From: an uncultured Muribaculaceae bacterium
GTDB lineage: Bacteria > Bacteroidota > Bacteroidia > Bacteroidales > Muribaculaceae
DNA: 58,690 bases
Assembly (NCBI GenBank): GCA_910584185.1
Contig: CAJTYC010000003.1
Location: 1 to 58,690 of the forward strand
Direction: 5' to 3'
Made by a program: the position numbers and the translations under genes. Under the pieces are notes generated by a model. It saw nothing but the letters and a program-made list of their open reading frames with translations, ran no database searches and was not told the origin of the DNA. The stretch's first letter is position 1. Each line of letters begins with the position of its first letter. This document shows, piece after piece, positions 40,475 to 49,720 of this stretch.

Positions 40475-43400
40475 TTATAGTGGGGTTAGGGTTTGGATTT
40501 GAGTCAGTATTGCGAGGGCTTCTGATACTGAGGGGACTTCGCTCACTATCATCGCGTGGGTTGGGCTTGCTCCTTGCGTTTTTGAGGGGATGTCTTTCAG
40601 GGTTGCCCTTTTGGGGTTGGATTGGAGGAAGTTTAGGATTCGACCGAATGCCGGTGACTGGTAGTAGGCTTTGTTGTCGTCGTTTACGAAGTATAGTCGC
40701 ATCAGGTTGTTTTTCAACACTATGCGTTCTATGCCAAGACGCTTTGCGGCTATTCGCAAGGGTACTACCTTTATCAGCTCTTCCGAGACTTGGGGTATGG
40801 GGCCGAAGCGGTCAATTAGATTTTTGCGAAAATCTTCTACTTGTTCGGTGCGTTCCATTGCGTCGAGGGAGCGGTAGAGTGATATTCTTTCGCTTTCTTG
40901 GGGCACGTAGTTGGGGGGCAGGCGGAGTTCGAGGTCTGACTCTATCGAGACATCGTTGACGAATTCTTCTTCTCGACCGTCGCTTATGTCGGTGAATGTG
41001 TCGCCGAACTCTTCTGTCTTTAGTTCGGTCACGGCTTCTTTAAGTATCTGCTGATATGCTTCGTATCCGAGGTCGGCTATGAAGCCGGACTGTTCGGAGC
41101 CGAGGAGGTTTCCGGCGCCGCGAATATCGAGGTCCTGCATGGCGATGTGTATGCCGGAACCGAGGTCGGAGAAGTTTTCTATGGCTTGCAGTCTTCTTCT
41201 TGCCACGGGTGTGAGGGGTTTGCCGGGGGTGACGAGCAGATAGCAGAACGCCTTGCGGTTGGAGCGTCCTACGCGGCCACGGAGCTGGTGCAGTTCGGAG
41301 AGGCCGAAGCGGTCGGCATTGTTGACTATGATGGTGTTGACATTTGGCATGTCTATGCCGTTCTCTACAATGGTGGTGGAGAGTAGCACGTCGTAGTCGT
41401 GATTGGTGAAGTCCACTATCGCCTGTTCGAGTTTTTCGGGGGGCATCTGGCCGTGAGCCACGACTATCCTTATGCCCGGCACGAGGCGTCTTAGCTTGAC
41501 TTCGAGTTCGTTGAGGTTTTCTATGCGGTTAGAGACGAAGAAGACCTGGCCGTTGCGTGAGAGTTCGAACTCTATTGCCTCGCGGATTACATCCTCGTCG
41601 AACGAGCTTACGGCAGTGTTTATGGGCTGGCGGTTGGCCGGCGGGGTATTGAGGGAGCTGAGGTCGCGTGCGCCCATCAGCGAGAACTGGAGAGTTCGGG
41701 GAATGGGGGTAGCCGACATGGTAAGCGTGTCGATGTTGGCCTTCAGCTGCTTTAGTTTCTCTTTAACGGCAACGCCGAACTTCTGCTCCTCGTCGATGAT
41801 AAGGAGGCCTAGATCCTTGAACTTCACAGACTTGCCGATGAGTTTGTGTGTGCCTATGATGATATCAATCTTGCCGGCCTCGAGGTCAGCGAGAATCTGC
41901 TTAAGTTCTTTTGTTTTTTTGGCGCGCGAGATGAACTCCACGCGGACCGGGAGGTCTTTCAAGCGTGATGCGAAAGTGTTGTAATGCTGCAGTGCGAGCA
42001 CTGTGGTGGGTACAAGCACGGCAACTTGCTTGGAGTCGGCGGCAGCCTTAAAGGCAGCGCGGACGGCTATCTCGGTTTTGCCGAAGCCGACGTCGCCGCA
42101 TACGAGCCGGTCCATGGGCTTTGGAAGCTCCATGTCATTCTTGACGGCTTGGGTCGCCCTCAGCTGGTCGGGGGTGTCCTCGTAGATGAAGCTTGCCTCG
42201 AGTTCATGCTGCAGGTAAGAGTCGGGGGCAAAGGCGTGACCTTTGAGGGTGCGACGCTTGGCATAGAGAGATATAAGCTCGCGAGCCATATCCTTCATCT
42301 TTGCCTTGGTGCGGTCTTTCATGCGCTGCCATGCTCCGCCGCCGAGTTTGCTTATCTTGGGAGGAATGCCATCTTTGGCGCGATACTTTGAGAGCTTATG
42401 GAGGGCATGGATTGAGACGAGCACGAGAGCGTTGTCTTGGAAGAAGACCTTAATCATCTCCTGCGGGCGTCCGTTTATGTCGGTCTTCACAAGTCCGCCG
42501 AAGCGTCCTATGCCATGGTCTATGTGGACTATGTAGTCGTCTATTTCGATTTGGTTCAGCTCCTTGATGGAGAGGGCGAGTTTGCCGGCACGGGCCTTGT
42601 CGGAGCGGAGGCTGTACTTGTGGAAGCGGTCGAAAATCTGGTGGTCGGTAAAGAAGCAGACCTTCGCATCGTGGTCTATGAAACCCTCGTGCAGAGTTGC
42701 GGAGACAGGAGAGAAGGATATCTTGTCGCCACGGTCGGTGAAGATAGACTTCAGGCGGTCGGCCTGATAAGCAGAATCTGAGAGGAGTAGTATCTTGTAG
42801 CCATCGGCGAGAAACTTCGAGAACGACTCGGCTATGATGGTGAAATTCTTATGGTAAAGAGCCTGGAGCGAGGTATTGAAAGCGATTGAGGCAGAGGGCT
42901 GGGCTTGGGCTGAGGATGTCGGGGCTATGGAGAGCTGCCTTGCAGCCTGCAATTGCTTGGCGAAAACGTCCGGGTCGACGACCTTCTTGAGGGCATCCGG
43001 GTCGCCCTCGTCGGCTATAAGGGCAGACTCCGAGAACTGCTCGGCGGCAATGTCGCTTATGCGCGAGGTTATGAAATTGAAATCGCGGGCAGCGATGACG
43101 AGATTATCGCCGATAAACTCCAAGAGCGATACACCGCGAGAGGTCTCGCCCGATGAAGAGGGTAACACGGACACCGACTCGACTTGGTTTTCGGAGAGCT
43201 GCGTTTCCACATTGAAGATACGAATGGAGTCAATCTCATCGTCAAAAAAATCGAGGCGGTAAGGGAGTTCGCCGGAGAAAGAATAGATGTCGAGAATGGA
43301 GCCCCGACGTGCGAACTGACCGGGTTCGTAGACATACTCCACTGAATTGAAGCCGAGGTCAATCAGGCGCTTCACCACATCAGACATATCCACCTTCATG

Positions 43401-43885
43401 CCGACATGCAGCGCGACAGTGGAATCGGAGACATCCTTGCGGTCGGCCACCTGCTCGGCGAGGGCTTCGGGATAAGAGACGATGCAGCGCAAGCCGGAGG
43501 CCGTCTTCGCCTTAGGGTGAGCTACCGCCGAAGAGGCAAGCACACGCTCGAGCGTGTCGGCGCGAAGTATGCGCGAAGGAGGGTCAGCCTGGCCGAAACG
43601 GATGCTACGCTTATAACCGGAGGGGAATATGGCTACTGCCTGCTCGCCCGCTATATTCCTTATATCATTATATATATAACCCGCCTGCTCGAGGTCGTCG
43701 GCCACGACGAGGAGGATAGGGAGAGGCGTGGGGTCGGCGGCGAGCGCGGCGAAGAGCATGGCCGGGGCGCTGCCCGTCAGCCCGGTAAAAGCCAACCTCG
43801 ACTCCGACTTGCGCTGCAGCAGCGACTTGACGGCATCGAGGCGAGAAGATGATATGAAAAGCCTGTCGGCTTCGAGAAGGGTCAT
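40475..43885 (-). CDS. mfd: Transcription-repair coupling factor
   Basis: Mfd displaces stalled RNA polymerase and recruits UvrA. 1136 residues: an N-terminal UvrB-like region, the RNA-polymerase-interacting domain (ELNQIEIDDYIVHIDHGIGRF, in part DDYIVHIDHGIGRF), and the RecG-like translocase with Walker A GDVGFGKTEIA, DEEQ box LLIIDEEQKFGV, SATPIPRTL and RGRVGRS, then the C-terminal TRCF domain. It overlaps the upstream ctp gene by 4 bases, so translation is probably coupled. Confidence 0.97.
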   Translation of the reverse strand: MTLLEADRLFISSSRLDAVKSLLQRKSESRLAFTGLTGSAPAMLFAALAADPTPLPILLVVADDLEQAGYIYNDIRNIAGEQAVAIFPSGYKRSIRFGQADPPSRILRADTLERVLASSAVAHPKAKTASGLRCIVSYPEALAEQVADRKDVSDSTVALHVGMKVDMSDVVKRLIDLGFNSVEYVYEPGQFARRGSILDIYSFSGELPYRLDFFDDEIDSIRIFNVETQLSENQVESVSVLPSSSGETSRGVSLLEFIGDNLVIAARDFNFITSRISDIAAEQFSESALIADEGDPDALKKVVDPDVFAKQLQAARQLSIAPTSSAQAQPSASIAFNTSLQALYHKNFTIIAESFSKFLADGYKILLLSDSAYQADRLKSIFTDRGDKISFSPVSATLHEGFIDHDAKVCFFTDHQIFDRFHKYSLRSDKARAGKLALSIKELNQIEIDDYIVHIDHGIGRFGGLVKTDINGRPQEMIKVFFQDNALVLVSIHALHKLSKYRAKDGIPPKISKLGGGAWQRMKDRTKAKMKDMARELISLYAKRRTLKGHAFAPDSYLQHELEASFIYEDTPDQLRATQAVKNDMELPKPMDRLVCGDVGFGKTEIAVRAAFKAAADSKQVAVLVPTTVLALQHYNTFASRLKDLPVRVEFISRAKKTKELKQILADLEAGKIDIIIGTHKLIGKSVKFKDLGLLIIDEEQKFGVAVKEKLKQLKANIDTLTMSATPIPRTLQFSLMGARDLSSLNTPPANRQPINTAVSSFDEDVIREAIEFELSRNGQVFFVSNRIENLNELEVKLRRLVPGIRIVVAHGQMPPEKLEQAIVDFTNHDYDVLLSTTIVENGIDMPNVNTIIVNNADRFGLSELHQLRGRVGRSNRKAFCYLLVTPGKPLTPVARRRLQAIENFSDLGSGIHIAMQDLDIRGAGNLLGSEQSGFIADLGYEAYQQILKEAVTELKTEEFGDTFTDISDGREEEFVNDVSIESDLELRLPPNYVPQESERISLYRSLDAMERTEQVEDFRKNLIDRFGPIPQVSEELIKVVPLRIAAKRLGIERIVLKNNLMRLYFVNDDNKAYYQSPAFGRILNFLQSNPKRATLKDIPSKTQGASPTHAMIVSEVPSVSEALAILTQIQTLTPL

Positions 43886-45531
43886 TTCTTGTGGAGTATT
43901 TTGTAATATTCGGGCGAATTGAGGATTGAAGCGGCTACCTTGAAAGCCTTATCGCCCGGGATAACGTAGGCCGACTTCCCCTTGTCGTAATAATAGCGGC
44001 CCACAATCTCCGAGCCGAGATACTCGGTGATTTCCTCGCGGTGGGTATCGAGGTCGTGGTCGAGATTGTGCACGAGCAGATTCTGGAGGGTGTCGAAGGC
44101 TGCAGTCGTGGTGTCGTTGATGTAACCTTCCTGGCCGGCAATCTCGCGGAGCTGCTTCATGGCGTCTTCCATGACACGGTCATATTTGAAGCGCTTGGGG
44201 TCGATGCTCTTTTTGAAGTCGGCATATATCTCGTCGGTAATCACGAACTTGTCGGCAGGGGCAATGGTGGGGTGCTCGGCAGCGAATTTTGTGGCATAAT
44301 CGAAGCTCCAGTTGTCGCGCACGATGTTGTAGACAAGGCGTGAGGTCTTGCCCCAGTCTATCACTGAGTCGGGTTGCAGGCCGCCACCGTCGCGGATGGT
44401 GCGGCCATTCAGGGTTTTGTAGACATTGGTGAGCGAGTCGGGTCTTCTTGACACGGAGCCGTCGGGGTTGCGGTGTGCGTAGTCGAGGGCCTGTATCAGA
44501 CGTCCCGATGGGGTGTAGTATTTTGCCACTGTAATTTTCAGCACTCCGGAGAAGGGGAGGGGGCGTGTGGATTGCACAAGGCCTTTGCCGAAGCTTCGTG
44601 AGCCTATCAGCACTCCGCGGTCGAGGTCTTGCACGGCACCTGCGAGAATCTCAGATGCTGAGGCTGTGGCACCGTCGATTAGAATGGCGAGCGGCATGTC
44701 GGGAAAAATCGGGGAGTGGGTTGTCTTATAGACACGGTCGGCGGCATCGTCACGCCCTTTGGTGCGGACCACTTCGGTGCCTTTGGGGAGGAAGAAACCG
44801 AGAATCTCCACGGCGCTCTCCACGAGACCGCCGCCGTTGCCCCGGAGGTCGATTACGATATTCTTGACTTCCGGGTTTGCCTTGAACGACTCGAGGGCGG
44901 TCTTCACCTCAGCCGGCGACTTATTGATGAACGATGTGAGCTGGATGTAGCCGGTGTTGCCTATGACATTGAAATATGGCACCGAGGGCTGCTGCAGGAG
45001 TTCACGGGTCAGCGTCACTGTGATGATTGAGTCGGTGGCGTAGGGGCGCTGCAGCGTTATAGTGACCGGGGTGTTGGGGCGGCCTCTCAGCACCTTGGTT
45101 ACGTCGGAAGAGAGCTTTCTTGAGACATCGAGCGAGTCCACCTTGAGGATTCGGTCGCCGGCACGTATGCCGGCTTTTGCGGCCGGGGTGCCCTCCATAG
45201 GTGCGGAGATGTAGGTGGAGCTGTCGCGGTCCATCAGGTATGAGCCAATGCCGCCGTATTCGCCGGTGGTCATTTTCTGGAGCATTTCCTGGTCGTCGGT
45301 GGGGTAATACTCGGTGTAGGGGTCTACGGTCTCGAGGAGAGCGGCAATGGCTTGCTTGAAGGCCACATCGGGCTGCAGGGAGTCTACGTAGTTGTTCTGG
45401 AGTTCCTGCACAATCGCGTTGAAGGTGACGAGGTTGCGTCCGAGTGCAGCATCACCGCTCTTGTTGGCGAGGCTGAAGAATGCCACCGACGAGAAGGTCA
45501 GGGCCAAAATTAAAAAGAAAGTTTTTTTCAT
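43882..45531 (-). CDS. S41-family C-terminal processing peptidase
   Basis: 549 residues with an N-terminal signal anchor (FFLILALTFSSVAFFSLA), a PDZ domain (YGGIGSYLMDRDSSTYISAP; GIRAGDRILKVDSLDV) and the S41 peptidase core. The catalytic Ser is in DGATASASEILAGA and the Lys in SRSFGKGLVQ. Such periplasmic proteases trim C-termini or degrade tagged proteins; the substrate here is unknown. It sits between nadB and mfd on the minus strand. Confidence 0.95.
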   Translation of the reverse strand: MKKTFFLILALTFSSVAFFSLANKSGDAALGRNLVTFNAIVQELQNNYVDSLQPDVAFKQAIAALLETVDPYTEYYPTDDQEMLQKMTTGEYGGIGSYLMDRDSSTYISAPMEGTPAAKAGIRAGDRILKVDSLDVSRKLSSDVTKVLRGRPNTPVTITLQRPYATDSIITVTLTRELLQQPSVPYFNVIGNTGYIQLTSFINKSPAEVKTALESFKANPEVKNIVIDLRGNGGGLVESAVEILGFFLPKGTEVVRTKGRDDAADRVYKTTHSPIFPDMPLAILIDGATASASEILAGAVQDLDRGVLIGSRSFGKGLVQSTRPLPFSGVLKITVAKYYTPSGRLIQALDYAHRNPDGSVSRRPDSLTNVYKTLNGRTIRDGGGLQPDSVIDWGKTSRLVYNIVRDNWSFDYATKFAAEHPTIAPADKFVITDEIYADFKKSIDPKRFKYDRVMEDAMKQLREIAGQEGYINDTTTAAFDTLQNLLVHNLDHDLDTHREEITEYLGSEIVGRYYYDKGKSAYVIPGDKAFKVAASILNSPEYYKILHKK

Positions 45532-45620
45532 TCTTATATAACGCTTGCAAAAAGCAAAAAGATTGCCGGGCGGCCGGGGCGGGGGGCCGGGGAGCCCGGC
45601 TGCTAATAAGGGTGCCTGTT

Positions 45621-47189
45621 TTAGGGGTGGGGATAGTCTACTGTGTAGTGGAGGCCTCGCGACTCTTTGCGTTCGAGGGCTTGGCGCATCACGAGGTATG
45701 CTATGTTGATGATATTGCGGAGCTCGCAGAGCTGGCGTGTCGGCTTGGAACGGCGGAATAGCTCTTCGGTCTCCTTGTAGAGGATGTCGAGGCGGTTCCA
45801 GGCGCGTTTCAGGCGGAGGTCAGAGCGCACTATGCCTACGTAATAGCTCATGATCTGGGCGACCTCCTTTTCGCTTTGGGTGATCAGCACGAGTTCGTCG
45901 GGGTGCTCGGTGCCTTCGTCGTTCCAGTCGGGCACATCGGTGCGGAAGTCATAACCGTTGACAAGCGTGGAGGCGTGCTTCTCTGCAGCGTCGGCATATA
46001 CCACAGCTTCAATCAGCGAATTTGAGGCGAGGCGGTTGCCGCCGTGCAAGCCTGTGCAGGAGCATTCGCCTATGGCATATAGACGCTTGATTGAGCTTTC
46101 TCCGTTGAGGTCGACCTTGATGCCGCCGCAGAGATAGTGAGCGGCCGGGGCCACCGGAATCATATCCTTGGTGATATCGATGCCGAGCGAGAGGCACTTC
46201 TCGTAGATGTTCGGGAAATGGTGTTTGGTCTCCTCCGGGTCCTTGTGGGATACGTCGAGATAGACATGGTCGGAGCCGGCCTGCTTCATTTCGGAGTCTA
46301 TGGCACGGGCCACTATGTCGCGTGGGGCGAGAGATAAACGTGGGTCATATTTTTGCATGAACTCCTCGCCGTGAATATTCTTGAGCACGGCGCCGTAGCC
46401 ACGCATCGCCTCGGTGATAAGGAACGAGGGGCGGTCGCCGGGGTGGTATAGCACCGTTGGGTGGAACTGGATGAACTCCATATCCTTGACGGTGCCCTTG
46501 GCACGGTATACCATGGCGATGCCGTCGCCGGTGGAGACGAGGGGGTTGGAGGTGGCGCCGTATACGGCGCCTATGCCGCCGGTGGCCATAACTGTGACAC
46601 GTGCGAGGAAGGTATCTACAGAGCCCGTTTCCTCGTTAAGGATGTATGCACCGAAGCAGGTGATGTCGGGGGTGCGGCGTGTCACGATGCGGCCGAGGTG
46701 GTGCTCGGTGATGATTTCGACAGCGAATCGGTGGTCGAAGACATCGATATTGGGGTCGGCGAGGATGCGCTTTATTAGGCTTTGCTGAATCTCCGCGCCC
46801 GTGTTGTCGGCATGGTGGAGAATTCGGAATTCGGAGTGTCCGCCTTCGCGGTGGAGGTCGAAAGAGCCATCAGGCTTCTTGTCGAAGTCAACGCCCCAAG
46901 AGAGCAGCTCTCGGATTTGCTCCGGGGCATTTTTTACCACCTGCTCCACGGCTGCGGGGTCGGAGAGCCAGTCGCCGGCGACCATAGTGTCGTGGATATG
47001 CTTTTCGAAGTTGTCGAGTTCGAGATTAGTAACGGAGGCTACGCCGCCTTGGGCGAAGTTTGTATTTGCCTCATCGAGAGTTGATTTGCATATTATAGCC
47101 ACAGAATTGCCACGGCGGGCAGCCTTGAGGGCGAACGACATGCCGGCGATGCCGGAGCCTATTACGAGATAATCATACTTGTGAGTCAT
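45621..47189 (-). CDS. nadB: L-aspartate oxidase
   Basis: NadB oxidises L-aspartate to iminoaspartate, the first step of NAD synthesis, with FAD. 522 residues: FAD loop YLVIGSGIAGMSFALKAA, FAQGGVASV, HREGGHSEFRILH, QFHPTVLYHP and GLHGGNRLASNSL. nadA and nadC are not adjacent. A promoter with good spacing lies just upstream (47213-47243), so this gene probably starts the nadB-ctp-mfd unit. Confidence 0.96.
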   Translation of the reverse strand: MTHKYDYLVIGSGIAGMSFALKAARRGNSVAIICKSTLDEANTNFAQGGVASVTNLELDNFEKHIHDTMVAGDWLSDPAAVEQVVKNAPEQIRELLSWGVDFDKKPDGSFDLHREGGHSEFRILHHADNTGAEIQQSLIKRILADPNIDVFDHRFAVEIITEHHLGRIVTRRTPDITCFGAYILNEETGSVDTFLARVTVMATGGIGAVYGATSNPLVSTGDGIAMVYRAKGTVKDMEFIQFHPTVLYHPGDRPSFLITEAMRGYGAVLKNIHGEEFMQKYDPRLSLAPRDIVARAIDSEMKQAGSDHVYLDVSHKDPEETKHHFPNIYEKCLSLGIDITKDMIPVAPAAHYLCGGIKVDLNGESSIKRLYAIGECSCTGLHGGNRLASNSLIEAVVYADAAEKHASTLVNGYDFRTDVPDWNDEGTEHPDELVLITQSEKEVAQIMSYYVGIVRSDLRLKRAWNRLDILYKETEELFRRSKPTRQLCELRNIINIAYLVMRQALERKESRGLHYTVDYPHP

Positions 47190-47212
47190 GACATTAGCTT
47201 GTTATCAACTTG

Positions 47213-47243
47213 CAAAGTTAGCAAAAATCTGCGAAACGGCAAT
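47213..47243 (-). promoter_or_regulatory. Promoter of nadB
   Basis: Minus strand: -33 box ATTG (one mismatch to TTTG, 47240-47243), 19-base spacer, -7 box TAACTTTG (47213-47220). The leader would be about 18 bases. Confidence 0.6.
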
Positions 47244-47262
47244 TATTAATTTTTTTGGTGGG

Positions 47263-47306
47263 ATTCGCGCTTTGCGCTCACACACTGCAAAACCGCTATG
47301 CAGCTT
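47263..47306. repeat. Interspersed repeat (family B), copy 4
   Basis: TTCGCGCTTTGCGCTCACAC, then ACTGCAAAACCGCTATGCAG and CTTG. A family A copy follows 30 bp later. Confidence 0.8.
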
Positions 47307-47335
47307 GGGCCAGGGGGCTCCTTTTGCTTCCTTGG

Positions 47336-47363
47336 GGCGGGCGCTTCGCGCCCTCACAGAACA
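47336..47363. repeat. Palindromic intergenic repeat (family A)
   Basis: GGGCG-hairpin (GGGCGC-TTC-GCGCCC) followed by TCACAGAAC. Confidence 0.65.
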
Positions 47364-47381
47364 AAAGCTGATGCTTTGGGC

Positions 47382-48101
47382 TTAGGGGAGGAGGGCCTTG
47401 GTTGCTTGGTCGGAGGTGGTTATTCCGGCTTTGGCCGCTTGCCCCCTTAGGGTTGCTGCGTCGGGCATTTTCGCTGCTTCTTCCGGGGGTAGGAGTGAGG
47501 ATACTGCGTCCGGGAATATTTCCAGGGTTTCTGCTATTATAAAGGCTGCTGCCGGGTCGCCGAGCAGGGCGGCCTTTGCGAAGCAGCGGTTTGCTTCCGC
47601 GTGGTCGTAGGTCACGCCTATACCGTGGGAGTAGGCGTGACCTAAAAGGGCGTATGCCTTTGCCTGGAGGGTGGAGTCGGCCACCGAGTCTTGGCTGTTT
47701 GATTTCAGCAGAAGGTAGGCCATATTGGAGATGGCCTTTTGGTCACCTCGGTCGGCGGCTCTTGTTAGATAGGAAATCATCGAATCCTTGTTGGCCTTGA
47801 TCAGGGTGTCTCGGCCCACCACATAGCCGGAGCCGTAGAGATAGCCGAGATAGTTTAGGGCCGGCGGATAGTCGGCTTCAGCAGCCTTCTGCACGAGCTT
47901 AAGGGCAGTTGTTGAGTCGGGGGGAATCGAGTCGTAGCCCTTTTCGAGGATTGCCGATAAGCGGAACAGGGCCGCAGGGTCGCCGGCCTCGGCACGCTTG
48001 CAGAACGCGTCGAAGCTTCTTTTGGCCTCCGGAGTCATTGCAGCTGCAATCAGGGAGGCTATCATGATTAGAAATAAGGGTAGGACTCTTTTTTGCTTCA
48101 T
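47382..48101 (-). CDS. Exported Sel1-like repeat protein
   Basis: 239 residues with a signal peptide (MKQKRVLPLFLIMIASLIAA). At least four Sel1-like repeats are visible, for example AEAGDPAALFRLSAILEKGY, AEADYPPALNYLGYLYGSGY and ADRGDQKAISNMAYLLL, then AYALLGHAYSHGIGVTYDHA. These alpha-alpha solenoids mediate protein contacts. It lies 69 bp after porX and may belong to the porW-porX transcript. Confidence 0.88.
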   Translation of the reverse strand: MKQKRVLPLFLIMIASLIAAAMTPEAKRSFDAFCKRAEAGDPAALFRLSAILEKGYDSIPPDSTTALKLVQKAAEADYPPALNYLGYLYGSGYVVGRDTLIKANKDSMISYLTRAADRGDQKAISNMAYLLLKSNSQDSVADSTLQAKAYALLGHAYSHGIGVTYDHAEANRCFAKAALLGDPAAAFIIAETLEIFPDAVSSLLPPEEAAKMPDAATLRGQAAKAGITTSDQATKALLP

Positions 48102-48170
48102 TTTTTCATCATTTCAGGCTTCCTTGCCGGCACCACTACGGGCAGCGAAATTAGAGAGGTATTTTGGCCC

Positions 48171-49709
48171 TTAGCCTTTAGGTGTCAAAGTGACGAGGGG
48201 CACCAACATCTCTTGCATAGATATGCCGCCGTGCTGGAAAGTGCCGTTGTAGTATTGCACGTAGTAATTGTAATTGTTGGGGTATGAGAAGAAATCCTCA
48301 TTCAGGGCGAAGATGAAAGAGCTGGAGATATTTGGGGCCGGGAGGCCGAACTTTTTGGGGTTGTGTATCTCGTAAACCTGCTTGGGGTTGTAGCTCAGGT
48401 TCTTGCCGCACTTATATCGGAGATTGGTGTTGGTGTTTCGGTCGCCCACCACCTTGATCGGGTTATCGACCTGGATTGTGCCGTGGTCGGTTGTCACTAT
48501 CACCTTGTAACCGAGATCGGCGAGACGGCGGAAGATGTCGGCGGCACTTGAATGGCGGAGCCAGGACTCCGTGATGGAGCGGTAAGCGGCATCATTGTTG
48601 GCGAGTTCGCGGATCATCTTCGACTCCGTGCGTGCGTGCGACAGCATGTCGATGAAATTGAGGACCACCACCTGGAGCGGGAGCTCCTTAGTGGCATTGA
48701 GACGCTGCACGAACTTCTCGCAAGCCGAAGAATCGTTGAGCTTCGTGTAAGAGAACTTCTCATTGCGGCGGAAACGATCGAGCTGGGTCTGAATCAGCTC
48801 AGCCTCGTGGATATTCAGGCCCTCATCTTCATCCTCCTCCACCCATAGCTGGGGATACATGCCGTGTATGTCGTAAGGCATCAGGCCTGCGAAGATTGCA
48901 TTTCTGGCATACTGTGTGGAAGTCGGGAGGATTGTGGTGTACATATCCTCCGAGACATTGAACCACTCCGACACGATAGGCTGCAGCACGCGCCACTGGT
49001 CGAGGCGGAAATTGTCGATAAGGAAAAAGCAGACCTTATCGCCGGCATCGAGCAGAGGGAAGACGCGGCGGCGGAACACCTCATGACTCATGAGCGGATG
49101 GTTGTCGGTAGTGACCCACGACTCATAATTGCGCTTCACGAACTTGCAGAAATTTGAGTTGGCATCACGTTTCTGCATCAGGAGCATCTCCGCCATTGGA
49201 TTGTCGGTCTCGGTGAGCTTGATTTCCCAGCGCACGAGCTGGCGGTAAACATCCATCCACTCCTCGACCGACGAAGCGGAATTGATTACCGAAGATAGAG
49301 AGGTGAACTCCTGGCGATAGTCAGAGGAGGCCTGTTCGTTTACGATTTCGCGGCTGTGGAGATTCTTCTTTATAGATAGGAGAATCTGGTTGGGGTTGAC
49401 CGGTTTGATCAGATAATCGGCTATGCGGTTGCCTATTGCCTGGTCCATTATGTTTTCCTCTTCCGACTTTGTTATCATCACTACGGGGATATCGGGGTGA
49501 CGCTGGTTAATTATGTCGAGAGTCTCGAGTCCGGATATGCCGGGCATGTTCTCGTCAAGGAGTACTAACGAGAAAGAGTCATTGTCGAGGGCATCTATGG
49601 CGTCGCGACCGTTGGAGACAGTGGTGAGGTCGTAACCTTTTGTCTTCAGAAAAAGTATGTGGGGCTTTAGGAGATCAATCTCATCGTCAGCCCAGAGAAT
49701 TTTATCCAT
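48171..49709 (-). CDS. porX: Type IX secretion response regulator PorX (REC-PglZ)
   Basis: 512 residues. Residues 1-120 form a receiver domain with the phospho-acceptor Asp52 (LVLLDENMPGISG) and the conserved Lys in DYLIKPVNPNQI. Residues about 210-512 are a PglZ/alkaline-phosphatase-like domain: metal Asp232 in FFLIDNFRLDQW, a Thr-rich nucleophile site near 263-265 (LPTSTQYARNAIFAG) and VTTDHGTIQ. In Porphyromonas PorX pairs with the kinase PorY and sigma-P to control type IX secretion genes, and its PglZ domain is a phosphodiesterase. Here it lies 12 bp after porW. No PorY gene is in the window. Confidence 0.93.
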   Translation of the reverse strand: MDKILWADDEIDLLKPHILFLKTKGYDLTTVSNGRDAIDALDNDSFSLVLLDENMPGISGLETLDIINQRHPDIPVVMITKSEEENIMDQAIGNRIADYLIKPVNPNQILLSIKKNLHSREIVNEQASSDYRQEFTSLSSVINSASSVEEWMDVYRQLVRWEIKLTETDNPMAEMLLMQKRDANSNFCKFVKRNYESWVTTDNHPLMSHEVFRRRVFPLLDAGDKVCFFLIDNFRLDQWRVLQPIVSEWFNVSEDMYTTILPTSTQYARNAIFAGLMPYDIHGMYPQLWVEEDEDEGLNIHEAELIQTQLDRFRRNEKFSYTKLNDSSACEKFVQRLNATKELPLQVVVLNFIDMLSHARTESKMIRELANNDAAYRSITESWLRHSSAADIFRRLADLGYKVIVTTDHGTIQVDNPIKVVGDRNTNTNLRYKCGKNLSYNPKQVYEIHNPKKFGLPAPNISSSFIFALNEDFFSYPNNYNYYVQYYNGTFQHGGISMQEMLVPLVTLTPKG

Positions 49710-49720
49710 GGCTTTTTGGG